A stretch of DNA of 64,000 nt from the NCBI RefSeq assembly GCF_004354085.1, contig NZ_SMSE01000002.1, positions 744,001 through 808,000 of the forward strand, given 5' to 3'. Origin of the DNA: Seongchinamella unica. Lineage in GTDB: Bacteria; Pseudomonadota; Gammaproteobacteria; Pseudomonadales; Halieaceae. This document shows positions 1 to 8,460 of this stretch, piece after piece. Below the pieces are notes generated by a model. The model saw nothing but the letters and a program-made list of their open reading frames with translations. It was not told where the DNA came from and ran no database searches. Numbering within the stretch: the first letter of the stretch is position 1; each line of letters starts with the position of its first letter. The position numbers and the translations under genes are program-made.

Positions 1-1676
1 CGCGGCCCATCCTCCCCGGCTTCCCGGGTGGGCAGCGGCTGTTCATTGACAGCCATGATGCGGCCCCGAATCATCGGGTACAGTGCCTCACTGGCCACGC
101 CCTCCTCTCGCAGCATCTGCTCTACCGACTGCAGTTCTTCAGGGCCGATGTTGATAACGAAGTGGTTGGGGGCATCCTCCGGTAACTGGGTCTGCCATTC
201 GTCGATCAGTGAAGTCCGCACCAGCACCAGAACCAGCAGCAGCATGATAGCCATCGCGAAAATCACCACTTGCAGCGCGTTGGCAGCGCCCCTGCGCTGC
301 AGCCCCGCCAGAGCCAGTCGCCAGATACTGCCGGCGCTCATCCCCACCATACGTCCGCCCTTGAGCAGGGTCAGCGCCAGCAGCATGCCCAGCCCCACGG
401 TAATGGCCAGACCGGCCAACACGGCCCCGGTCAGGGTCCAGTCGCCGGAGTACCACAGCATCAACGCGCTCACCGCCAGCAACCCCAACAGGTAGTCACG
501 GATGGAGCGACGGGTCTCCAGGGGCATATCCCGGCGCAACACCCGCAGGGGGCTGGCCGAACTGAGCCGCCGCAGGGGCGGCCAGGCAAAACACATCAGG
601 CAGGTCAGCGCCGTGGCACTGCCGATCAGGTAGGGCCGCGGCCCCCCAGGGCCGGGCTGTACCGGTAACTGCTCGGCGAAGACGCTGAAAAACAGCGCCT
701 GGATGCCCCATCCCAGCAAACAGCCTGCTGCCGTGGCCAGGGCACCGAGCAGCAGCAGGCTGCGCCCATACAGCAGATTGATGCTCGCGGAGGTGGCGCC
801 GAGGCTTTTCATGATCGCCACGTAGTCATTGTGCCGCTCGCTGAAGCGCCCTGCCGCAAGCGCGATCGCCACTCCGGCGAGAACGACCCCGAGACTGCCC
901 GCCAGCAGCAGAAAACTTTCGGCACGCTCCAGCGCCTTGCCGATACCTGGCTGCCCCTGGTTTATGTCGAGCAGGCGCTGGCCCGGCTGCAACTGTGACT
1001 CAAGCAGTGCCCGGTGACGCTGCAGCGCGGCGTCCTCGCCGGCGTAAAGCTGGCGGAACTCCACCCGACTGCCCGGCTGCACCACCCCGGTGGCGTCGAT
1101 ATCCTCGTAGTTCATCAGCAGGCGGGGACCATAGCCGTACATACCCGCGGCCTGGTCCGGTTCCGCCCGCACTGCCCCGGCCACCCGGAAGCGGGCATCA
1201 CCGATGGCCACGGTACTGCCAACCGATACGTCCAGCAGCGGGAACAAACGGGAGTCCAGCCAGACCTCGCCGGGGCCCGGGCCGGACAGCACCTTGCGGG
1301 CCTCACCGAACGGCTCACTGCTGAAGCTGAGTTCACCCCGCAGCGGATAGGATTGCGACACCGCCTTCACCGAAACCAGCTGCATACTGTCTTCCGCGGC
1401 GTAGACCATGGACGGGAAAGCGAGAGTGGTAGCCGTGTCGAGACCGACAGCCTGTCCCTCGAGTAACCAGTCCACGGCCATCTCTCGGCTACTGCGAACG
1501 ACCAGATCGGCGGCGAGGAAGCGATGGCTTTCCTGCTCCAGCGCGCTTTGCAGCCGGGTCGTGAACGCGCTGATTCCCGACACCACACCTACCGCCAGCA
1601 CCAGTGCCATCACCAGTATGCCCAGTTCTCCGCCACGCCAGTCACGGGCCAGCATCCGGGTTGCAGTTATCGACAC
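1..1676 (-). CDS. ybbP: YbbP-like ABC transporter permease (FtsX family), 3' part off the window
   Basis: Membrane subunit of the YbbA-YbbP type ABC exporter, a poorly characterised MacB/FtsX-superfamily system of the inner membrane. The frame is open from a GTG at 1676-1674 down to base 1, so the C-terminus is missing. The N-terminus has a short basic stretch, then a hydrophobic segment, then a large periplasmic region, as in E. coli YbbP; the wording LAADLVVRSSRE near residue 55 is typical. Further hydrophobic segments follow around residues 260-290 and 305-330. The start lies three bases after the ybbA stop, so the two are one operon. An internal ATG at 1655 is the alternative start. Family assignment is firm; substrate is unknown. 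Confidence 0.85.
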   Translation of the reverse strand, partial: MSITATRMLARDWRGGELGILVMALVLAVGVVSGISAFTTRLQSALEQESHRFLAADLVVRSSREMAVDWLLEGQAVGLDTATTLAFPSMVYAAEDSMQLVSVKAVSQSYPLRGELSFSSEPFGEARKVLSGPGPGEVWLDSRLFPLLDVSVGSTVAIGDARFRVAGAVRAEPDQAAGMYGYGPRLLMNYEDIDATGVVQPGSRVEFRQLYAGEDAALQRHRALLESQLQPGQRLLDINQGQPGIGKALERAESFLLLAGSLGVVLAGVAIALAAGRFSERHNDYVAIMKSLGATSASINLLYGRSLLLLGALATAAGCLLGWGIQALFFSVFAEQLPVQPGPGGPRPYLIGSATALTCLMCFAWPPLRRLSSASPLRVLRRDMPLETRRSIRDYLLGLLAVSALMLWYSGDWTLTGAVLAGLAITVGLGMLLALTLLKGGRMVGMSAGSIWRLALAGLQRRGAANALQVVIFAMAIMLLLVLVLVRTSLIDEWQTQLPEDAPNHFVINIGPEELQSVEQMLREEGVASEALYPMIRGRIMAVNEQPLPTREAGEDGP

Positions 1677-1679
1677 GGC

Positions 1680-2342
1680 TCAGTCCTCAACCAGCTCACC
1701 GGCTTCCAGTACCAGCCGGCGCTGGCAGCGCTCCGCCAGTTTCAGATCGTGGGTGACCAACACCAGGGTGGTCCCTTCCTCCCGATTGAGGCCAAACAGC
1801 AAGTCGATAATATGGGCGCCGGTGCGGGTATCCAGGTTGCCCGTGGGTTCGTCTGCGAACAAGATGGTGGGACGGGCGGCAAAGGCCCTGGCGATAGCCA
1901 CCCGCTGCTGTTCTCCGCCGGACATCTGCCGCGGGTAGTGCTGCATGCGCTCGGTGAGTTCCACTCGCTGCAGGTATTGCTCCGCTTCCTGCCGGGGGTT
2001 GTCCTGCCCCATCAGTTCCAGCGGCAGCATCACGTTCTCCAGGGCAGTGAGGGCCGGCAACAACTGGAACGACTGGAATACGAAGCCGATTTCCCGGCCG
2101 CGGAACAGCGCCCTGCCATCCTCGTCCAGTTCGGCCAGGTCGGTGTCGCCGATAAGCACCCGACCGCCACTGGCTTCATCGAGCCCTGCCAGCAGCCCCA
2201 GCAGGGTCGACTTACCCGAACCAGAGGCGCCAACGATAGCAACCGTTTCCCCCGACTTGATTTCCAGCGTAATCCCTTTCAGTATCTCCAGCTCGCTCCC
2301 ACCCATGGGCACCCGCTTCTGGAGATTTTCGGCTTTAATCAT
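1680..2342 (-). CDS. ybbA: ABC transporter ATP-binding protein YbbA
   Basis: Cytoplasmic ATPase of the YbbA/YbbP exporter, 220 aa, the usual length of LolD/MacB-type subunits. Visible motifs: Walker A GASGSGKST (residues 38-46), signature SGGEQ (141-145), Walker B ILFADE (160-165) and the H-loop in VTHD near 190. It sits upstream of the permease with three bases between them. Its ATG (2342-2340) overlaps the ATG of the divergent tesA by two bases, so there is no intergenic space for promoters; each promoter must lie inside the other gene. E. coli has the same divergent tesA/ybbA pair, which supports orthology. Confidence 0.93.
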   Translation of the reverse strand: MIKAENLQKRVPMGGSELEILKGITLEIKSGETVAIVGASGSGKSTLLGLLAGLDEASGGRVLIGDTDLAELDEDGRALFRGREIGFVFQSFQLLPALTALENVMLPLELMGQDNPRQEAEQYLQRVELTERMQHYPRQMSGGEQQRVAIARAFAARPTILFADEPTGNLDTRTGAHIIDLLFGLNREEGTTLVLVTHDLKLAERCQRRLVLEAGELVED

Positions 2343-2976
2343 GCATCGTTCCCTCTACCGCCTGATACGCGCGTTCGCACCGCTTGGATTGCTCTTGTTG
2401 ATCCTGGCCAATCCCGTCCCGGCGCGGGCAAACACGCTGCTCGTCGTGGGCGATAGTATCAGTGCTGCCTTGGGCATGTCGCTGGAACAGGGGTGGGTGG
2501 CGTTGCTGGCCGGACGAATGGCCGAATCGCACCCGGGCTACAGCGTGGTCAATGCCAGCATTTCGGGAGAGACCACCGATGGCGCCCTGCGTCGGCTCGA
2601 CAGGCTTCTGCAACAGCACCAGCCCTCTGTCGTGCTCATAGAACTTGGTGGTAACGACGGCTTGCGCGGTTTTCCCATCAATCGCTTCCGCAACAACCTC
2701 AGGCAGTTGGCGCTGCGCAGCCAGGAAGCCGGTGCAAAGGTAATTATCGCCGCCATCCGCATTCCCCCCAACTACGGCAGTCGTTACGCGACCAGCTTTT
2801 ATGACAGCTTCGGCCTGGTCGCGGAAGAAACCGACAGCATTCTCGCCCCGTTCATACTGGAGAATATCGCCACCGAGCCGGAGTTAATGCAGGGTGACGG
2901 AATCCATCCCACGGCGGAGGCCCAGCAAACCCTGCTCGACAACCTGTTTCCCTCTATTGAAAAGGCACTGCAATGA
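2341..2976 (+). CDS. tesA: Arylesterase / acyl-CoA thioesterase I, SGNH hydrolase
   Basis: Periplasmic multifunctional esterase (thioesterase I / protease I / lysophospholipase L1), 211 aa. Residues 1-30 form a signal peptide ending in ARA. The SGNH blocks are present: GDS with nucleophile Ser39, a Gly block, GGND (oxyanion hole), and DGIHP with the catalytic Asp/His near the C-terminus. The start at 2341 keeps the signal peptide intact; the frame is open further upstream but that part lies antisense inside ybbA. It ends in an ATGA overlap with bioA, so the two are likely translated together. TesA can release fatty acids from acyl carriers, so a link to biotin precursor supply is possible, but that is inference. 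Confidence 0.93.
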   Translation: MHRSLYRLIRAFAPLGLLLLILANPVPARANTLLVVGDSISAALGMSLEQGWVALLAGRMAESHPGYSVVNASISGETTDGALRRLDRLLQQHQPSVVLIELGGNDGLRGFPINRFRNNLRQLALRSQEAGAKVIIAAIRIPPNYGSRYATSFYDSFGLVAEETDSILAPFILENIATEPELMQGDGIHPTAEAQQTLLDNLFPSIEKALQ

Positions 2977-4268
2977 CCGGCGGCAACACGCTCTTCCAAG
3001 AGCTTCAGCATCAGGACCGAGATCATGTATGGCACCCCTATGCCGCCTCCCCCCCTGACAGCGAGATCTATCCCGTTGTCAGCGCCGAGGGCGTCCGCCT
3101 TACCCTGGCAGACGGTCGCCAGCTGATCGATGGCATGGCCTCCTGGTGGTGCGCCATCCACGGCTACAATCACCCGCTGCTGAACCGTGCCGTCGAGGAA
3201 CAGTTGGGGAAAATGTCACACGTTATGTTCGGGGGGCTGACCCATCCGGCGGCGGTAAAACTCGCCAGGCTGTTGGTCAAGTTGACGCCGGAACCCCTGT
3301 CGCGGGTTTTTTTCAGTGACTCCGGCTCGGTTTCGGTGGAGGTTGCCCTGAAAATGGCCATCCAGTTCTGGCAGGCCAGCGGCAAGGCTGACAAGCAGAA
3401 AATTGTCGCCCTGCGCAGCGGTTATCACGGCGACACCTTTGGCGCCATGTCCGTCTGCGACCCGGTGACCGGTATGCATCACCTGTTTGGCGATGTACTC
3501 AGCAAACAGCATTTCGTGACAGCACCAAAATGCCCCTTTGACGGCAACTGCCCGGAAAGCGACATGGCGGAAATGGCAGATCTGCTGAGCCTGCACCACC
3601 AGGAAATCGCAGCGGTCATCGTGGAGCCGGTCGTCCAGGGCGCCGGCGGGATGCGATTCTATTCTCCTGACTACCTGCGCAAATTGCGCGCCCTCTGTGA
3701 CGCCTTCGATGTCTTGCTGATTTTCGATGAAATTGCCACCGGCTTTGGCCGCACCGGCAAACTGTTTGCCCTCGAGCACGCAGAGGTGACACCGGATATC
3801 CTGTGCCTTGGCAAGGCACTCACCGGGGGTTACATGACGCTGGCGGCAACGCTCTGCAGCGATCACATTGCCGAGGTGATCAACTCCAGTGAAGCCGGCG
3901 CTTTCATGCACGGCCCCACATTTATGGCTAACCCGCTGGCCTGCGCGACGGCAATCGCCAGTATCGAGCTGCTGTTGTCACAGCCCTGGACGCGCACCGT
4001 GCAGCGGCTGAACCTGCAACTGGAACAGGGCCTCAGCCCGGCGCGCAAACTTCCCGGCGTCAGCGATGTGCGGACCCTCGGAGCGATCGGTGTCATTGAA
4101 CTCCGGGAGCCGGTGAACATGGCAAGCATCCAGCCCATGTTTGTCGAGCGCGGTGTCTGGATACGCCCCTTCGGCAAACTGGTCTACACCATGCCGCCGT
4201 ACATTATCAACGAACAGGACCTGGCCGGGCTTACCGCGGCCATGGTGGAGGTCGTGGCAGCGCTTTAG
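2973..4268 (+). CDS. bioA: Adenosylmethionine-8-amino-7-oxononanoate aminotransferase
   Basis: PLP enzyme of biotin synthesis: converts 7-keto-8-aminopelargonate to 7,8-diaminopelargonate using SAM as amino donor. 431 aa, normal length. Class III aminotransferase marks: DEIATGFGRTG (252-262) and the PLP-binding lysine Lys281 in GKALTGG. The motif MASWWCAIHGYNHP near residue 55 is characteristic of BioA rather than of other omega-aminotransferases. Starts inside the tesA stop (ATGA) and its 3' end overlaps the 3' end of the convergent PhzF-family gene by four bases. No other bio gene is visible here, so the biotin pathway is split in this genome. Confidence 0.95.
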   Translation: MTGGNTLFQELQHQDRDHVWHPYAASPPDSEIYPVVSAEGVRLTLADGRQLIDGMASWWCAIHGYNHPLLNRAVEEQLGKMSHVMFGGLTHPAAVKLARLLVKLTPEPLSRVFFSDSGSVSVEVALKMAIQFWQASGKADKQKIVALRSGYHGDTFGAMSVCDPVTGMHHLFGDVLSKQHFVTAPKCPFDGNCPESDMAEMADLLSLHHQEIAAVIVEPVVQGAGGMRFYSPDYLRKLRALCDAFDVLLIFDEIATGFGRTGKLFALEHAEVTPDILCLGKALTGGYMTLAATLCSDHIAEVINSSEAGAFMHGPTFMANPLACATAIASIELLLSQPWTRTVQRLNLQLEQGLSPARKLPGVSDVRTLGAIGVIELREPVNMASIQPMFVERGVWIRPFGKLVYTMPPYIINEQDLAGLTAAMVEVVAAL

Positions 4269-5059
4269 TCCGGCAGGAAGACCTCACCCTGCATGAACGT
4301 GACCGCCTGCCCGGTCATACTGACCCGCCCGTCTCCATAGCGGCACTCGAGTTCACCGCCGCGGGCAGATATCTGCCTCGCAGACAGTGCGTTCTGCCCC
4401 AGGCGTTCCGCCCAGTAGGGCACCAGAGCACAGTGCGCGGACCCGGTAACCGGGTCTTCATTGATACCCACCTGCGGACCAAAGAAACGAGATACAAAGT
4501 CGCAGCCGTTGCCCGGTGCGGTGGCGATAATGCACTTGTCGGTCGTTGTCTTCAGCGCTGCAAAGTCCGGCTCCAGGGTACTGACGTCCTCCTCAAACTC
4601 AAACACATGCAGCTGTTTGGCCGCGCCGTGGACATTCACTACCTCCGAGGCGGTGAGTCCAAGGGCGTCACTCACGGCGATATCCACCACGCCCGGATCC
4701 AGTCGGTAGCCCGGGAAATCCAGCGTGTAGCCCTCCACTGCGCGGCTTACCCGAAGTTCGCCGGCGCGGGTGTGGAAGCGAATCTGCCCCGCTGTATAAC
4801 CCAGGTGCTGGTACAACACATGTGCTGAGGCCAGCGTCGCGTGGCCACACAGATCCACCTCTACCTCAGGAGTAAACCAGCGAAGCTCGAAGTCTTCCTC
4901 CCGCGGCACCAAGAATGCCGTTTCCGACAGATTGTTTTCCAGGGCGATGGCCTGCAACAGTGCGTCCTCGAGCCATGCTTTCAAGGGCATCACCGCAGCC
5001 GGATTGCCGCCAAAGGTTTTCCGGGTAAATGCGTCTACCTGGAATATTCTGAGATTCAC
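4265..5059 (-). CDS. PhzF family isomerase/epimerase
   Basis: 264 aa protein of the PhzF family (diaminopimelate-epimerase-like fold, two similar halves). The catalytic glutamate of the family is present as Glu46 in NLSETAFL, and the C-terminal half has the conserved EDPVTGSAHC block near residue 195. Such proteins occur widely outside phenazine clusters as isomerases of unknown substrate. No phenazine genes are nearby, so a role in phenazine synthesis is not supported. Monocistronic here, convergent with bioA and divergent from the channel gene. Confidence 0.88.
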   Translation of the reverse strand: MNLRIFQVDAFTRKTFGGNPAAVMPLKAWLEDALLQAIALENNLSETAFLVPREEDFELRWFTPEVEVDLCGHATLASAHVLYQHLGYTAGQIRFHTRAGELRVSRAVEGYTLDFPGYRLDPGVVDIAVSDALGLTASEVVNVHGAAKQLHVFEFEEDVSTLEPDFAALKTTTDKCIIATAPGNGCDFVSRFFGPQVGINEDPVTGSAHCALVPYWAERLGQNALSARQISARGGELECRYGDGRVSMTGQAVTFMQGEVFLPD

Positions 5060-5079
5060 AAACTGGTCCCTTCCTGCCG

Positions 5080-5108
5080 TTGTACATAACTGTTCGAACT
5101 AATATAGT
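5080..5108 (+). promoter_or_regulatory. Predicted sigma-70 promoter of the channel/TonB-receptor operon
   Basis: TTGTAC at 5080-5085 and TATAGT at 5103-5108 are separated by exactly 17 bases, close to the sigma-70 consensus. It lies 40 bases upstream of the channel ATG at 5148 and is the only good match in this divergent gap. Confidence 0.55.
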
Positions 5109-5147
5109 GGCTGTAGCCAGATAGCGACAGGAATAACAACGCCGGGC

Positions 5148-6026
5148 ATGTCTATTAGAGAACAAACCCCGCTGCAACTCCGGTTTTACCGCGTCATATT
5201 CGGCACCGAGACGCCGGCCGGTAAGTGGTTCGACATCTGCCTGATCCTGGTGATCCTGGCCAGTGTCCTGGTGGTGATGCTCGATTCCATCCCCCGCTAC
5301 CACACCAGTTACGCGCGGCTGTTCCTGCAGATCGAATGGGGATTCACTCTGCTGTTCACAGTGGAGTACCTGGTGCGACTGTGGTGTGCCCCCAATCGTA
5401 AAGGCTACGCAACGAGTATTTACGGTGTTGTCGATCTGCTTGCCCTGATGCCGACCTATATTTCCCTGCTGGTACCCCAGGCCGCTCCCCTGTTGATTAT
5501 CCGGTTACTGCGTATCCTGCGCATCTTCAGGGTCCTGCGCCTGTTGACGCTGCTGGACGAAGCCAACGGCCTCGCCCGGGCGCTGCACAACTCCGCCCGT
5601 AAGATATTCGTTTTCTTCTCGTTGATGATCATCCTCGCCACCATCTTCGGCTGCCTGATCTATGTCATCGAGGGCCCGGAACATGGTTTCAGCAGCATCC
5701 CCCACAGTATCTACTGGGCGATCGTGACCATTACCACGGTCGGTTACGGTGACGTGACACCGATGACACCACTGGGGCAGGCCCTGGCCTCAGCCGGCAT
5801 GCTGATCGGCTACGCCGTGATCGCCGTGCCAACCGGCATCGTGACCGCTGAACTGACCCTGTCACAACAACTGAACAAAGAACGCCTGATTCGCTCCTCA
5901 CGCAACTGCACCACCTGTGCCCAGGTGGAGACGGACGCGGCCGCACACTACTGCCGGCACTGTGGCAGTCACCTGCCCCTGCCTGGCCACCAACCAGAAA
6001 CCAATAATAAGGAACACACAACATGA
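5148..6026 (+). CDS. Voltage-gated K+ channel-like protein with C-terminal zinc ribbon
   Basis: Inner-membrane ion channel of the six-transmembrane VIC superfamily, 292 aa. Hydrophobic segments run through residues 28-45, 62-80, 92-112, 153-175 and 212-235. An S4-like segment with regularly spaced arginines lies at 119-133. The selectivity filter TTVGYGD is at 196-202, which indicates K+ selectivity. After the last helix comes a four-cysteine knuckle, Cys254/257 and Cys269/272 (C-x2-C-x11-C-x2-C), a zinc-ribbon-like tail that many bacterial channels lack. The stop codon overlaps the ATG of the TonB receptor gene (ATGA), implying coupled translation. Confidence 0.88.
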   Translation: MSIREQTPLQLRFYRVIFGTETPAGKWFDICLILVILASVLVVMLDSIPRYHTSYARLFLQIEWGFTLLFTVEYLVRLWCAPNRKGYATSIYGVVDLLALMPTYISLLVPQAAPLLIIRLLRILRIFRVLRLLTLLDEANGLARALHNSARKIFVFFSLMIILATIFGCLIYVIEGPEHGFSSIPHSIYWAIVTITTVGYGDVTPMTPLGQALASAGMLIGYAVIAVPTGIVTAELTLSQQLNKERLIRSSRNCTTCAQVETDAAAHYCRHCGSHLPLPGHQPETNNKEHTT

Positions 6027-8353
6027 AAAGTTTCAGTCGCCAACAAGCCCTTGCCGCTGCAATTGTCTCGATCTTCGGCCCTGCTTCGCCTGCCCTGTTC
6101 GCCCAGGGCGTGCTAGAGGAAGTCCTGGTTACGGCGCAGAAACGGGAACAGAACCTGCAGGATGTGCCGGTCGCTGTCTCAGCATTCGACGCCGCGGCAC
6201 TGGAACAAACAGGGGTCAAGGATATGTTTGACCTGCAAAACAACGCCCCGAGCCTGATCGTTTCCCAAAGCCAGACTTCGACCACCACCAGCTTCTCCAT
6301 TCGCGGCATCTTTACCAGTTCCCAGAATTTCGGACTGGAGCCCTCAGTGGGACTGTACGTCGACGGTGTTTATCGCGCTCGCCAGGGTTCGATGATCAAC
6401 AACATGGTGGATATCGCCAGTGTGGAAGTGCTGCGAGGGCCCCAGGGCACGCTGTTTGGCAGAAACACACCCGCCGGCGCCATCACCATGACCACGGCCT
6501 CCCCTGATTTCGAAGGCTCCGGGTTTCTCCAGGGAACCGCTGGTAACTACAACCTGATCGACATTAACGGCGCCAAGTCATTCACCCTGATCGATGACAC
6601 CCTGGCCATGCGTGCTACCGGCTTCTACATGGAGCGCGACGGCTATGTGGATATCGTCGGCGGTAAGGATGACATCATTAATGACCGGGATCGCTGGGGC
6701 GTGCGACTTTCCGCACTATACGAGCCCAATGACCAGTTGACGGTGAAGGTTATCGCCGACTATTCAGAAGTCGAGGAGCTCTGCTGCGCAGCCGGGTCCT
6801 GGAAAAACAACTTTTTCGCCCAGGACCTGCCTCCCGACTCTGCGCCCAAGGCAGGGACCGACGGTAACACGGTGGCCGCTGGCGGCACGGTGGTGGACCA
6901 GCGGGATTTTTACGACTACGCGGTGAGCGTGGCGCGTCCGCCACGGTCAGAAAACGAGGACGGCGGTATATCGGTACAGCTTGACTGGGCCACCGATACC
7001 TTCCTGTTTACCAGCATCACCGGCTACCGTCAGCACGATTCCTATGACGATGCCGACATCGTATTCAATGACCTGGGCGGTGCATTTCGCATCAACGATG
7101 CCAGCCAGGACCAGTTCACCCAGGAATTGCGGATAAGTGACAGCACGGAAACGCTCAATTACGTGGCGGGCCTGTATTACTACGAACAGTCACTGGACAA
7201 CGACCGTCAGACGACCGTGGGCGGTGCGCTGGGCAGCATCGTCGGCTTGCCGCCGAATGCCTTTATTGAAGGTACAGGCTCAAGGGATACCAATACGCAG
7301 GATCACACCAGTTACGCCGCCTTCGGCCAGGTCGACTACAACCTGAGCGAGAGTCTGGTGTTAACCGCCGGTCTGCGCTGGACCTATGAAGACAAGGACC
7401 TGGGCACCACGTTCACCCAGGAGGCACCGGACGTCTTCAATCCCCTGCTGCCCAACTGGGGCTTTTACCTGTTCCCGCCCCTGTCTCCCCAGCCCGACGT
7501 GGAGGAGAAGTTCGACGATGATCGCGTCACCGGCACGCTCAAGCTGAGCTGGTTCCTGAATGACCTGACCATGTTCTACGCTTCCTACGGTACTGGCTAC
7601 AAGTCCGGCGGCATCAACGCCGATCGCATCGAACAACAGTTTGACGTGGCTTTCGACGCCGAAAACTCCGAATCCTACGAAGTCGGCCTCAAGGCTGAAT
7701 TCCCCGACCAGGCGATGCGCCTGAACGTGGCCCTGCATTTGACCGACACCGAGGACCTGCAGACCGTCTCTTTCCAGGGTGGTGGTTTCGCCCTGACCAA
7801 CGCCGGCACGGCTGAAACCTATGGAGCGGAAGTGGATCTGTTCTGGCTGCCTACCGACAGCACCACCCTTACCCTTGCCTACGCCTACAATCACGGCGAA
7901 TACGCCGATTTCGAGGGCGGCCCCTGCTGGACCGGCACCCCCTGGCATACTGACCAGCCGGACCCGGGACAGCTGGAGGACGGCAGCTGTGATCGCAGCG
8001 GTGGCGATATTTCAGGCAATCCGGAAAACGTCCTGGTGCTCACCGCCAACCAGGACTTCCAGCTCACTGACGGGATCAGCGGCTTTGTATACGGTGAATA
8101 TGTCTACACCGATGAGCGCATGACCGATGTGAACAACGACCCGGTCAAGTACGATGACGCCTTCAACCTGCTCAACCTGCGGGCGGGAATTGTTTTTGAG
8201 CGCCATAACACCCAGCTGACCCTCTGGGGACGCAATGTCACCGATGAGGAATCCACCGACACCATCACCGACACGCCGGGACAGACCGGTCGCTTCATTG
8301 CCTACTACAAGGAACCTGCCACCTGGGGACTCACCCTGAGAAAGGATTTCTAG
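6023..8353 (+). CDS. TonB-dependent receptor
   Basis: Outer-membrane active transporter of 776 aa. It starts with a signal peptide (about residues 1-28), then a TonB-box-like EEVLVTAQKR, a plug domain (roughly 40-160, including VEVLRGPQGTLFGRN) and a beta-barrel ending in an aromatic residue (Phe), as expected for BAM-assembled barrels. The NLQDVPVAVSAFD wording is typical of the large subfamily annotated for sterols, aromatics and polysaccharide fragments in marine gammaproteobacteria. Substrate cannot be told from sequence. Coupled to the upstream channel by a four-base overlap; followed by a long hairpin. Confidence 0.93.
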   Translation: MKSFSRQQALAAAIVSIFGPASPALFAQGVLEEVLVTAQKREQNLQDVPVAVSAFDAAALEQTGVKDMFDLQNNAPSLIVSQSQTSTTTSFSIRGIFTSSQNFGLEPSVGLYVDGVYRARQGSMINNMVDIASVEVLRGPQGTLFGRNTPAGAITMTTASPDFEGSGFLQGTAGNYNLIDINGAKSFTLIDDTLAMRATGFYMERDGYVDIVGGKDDIINDRDRWGVRLSALYEPNDQLTVKVIADYSEVEELCCAAGSWKNNFFAQDLPPDSAPKAGTDGNTVAAGGTVVDQRDFYDYAVSVARPPRSENEDGGISVQLDWATDTFLFTSITGYRQHDSYDDADIVFNDLGGAFRINDASQDQFTQELRISDSTETLNYVAGLYYYEQSLDNDRQTTVGGALGSIVGLPPNAFIEGTGSRDTNTQDHTSYAAFGQVDYNLSESLVLTAGLRWTYEDKDLGTTFTQEAPDVFNPLLPNWGFYLFPPLSPQPDVEEKFDDDRVTGTLKLSWFLNDLTMFYASYGTGYKSGGINADRIEQQFDVAFDAENSESYEVGLKAEFPDQAMRLNVALHLTDTEDLQTVSFQGGGFALTNAGTAETYGAEVDLFWLPTDSTTLTLAYAYNHGEYADFEGGPCWTGTPWHTDQPDPGQLEDGSCDRSGGDISGNPENVLVLTANQDFQLTDGISGFVYGEYVYTDERMTDVNNDPVKYDDAFNLLNLRAGIVFERHNTQLTLWGRNVTDEESTDTITDTPGQTGRFIAYYKEPATWGLTLRKDF

Positions 8354-8364
8354 CCCAGACCCGA

Positions 8365-8399
8365 GCTGCTCCGGACACCCTGTGGGTGCCCGGAGCAGC
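8365..8399 (+). terminator. Strong hairpin after the TonB receptor
   Basis: Two 16-base arms (8365-8380 and 8384-8399) pair with one A-C mismatch around a 3-base loop. There is no clear T-run, so it may act as an mRNA-stabilising 3' end or a factor-assisted terminator. A TATAAT box (8426-8431) for ygiQ follows. Confidence 0.5.
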
Positions 8400-8460
8400 C
8401 CCTCTCCAGGCCCGGCCATTCCTGCTATAATACGCGGCCTGATTGCCCGTGTAGCAGACC

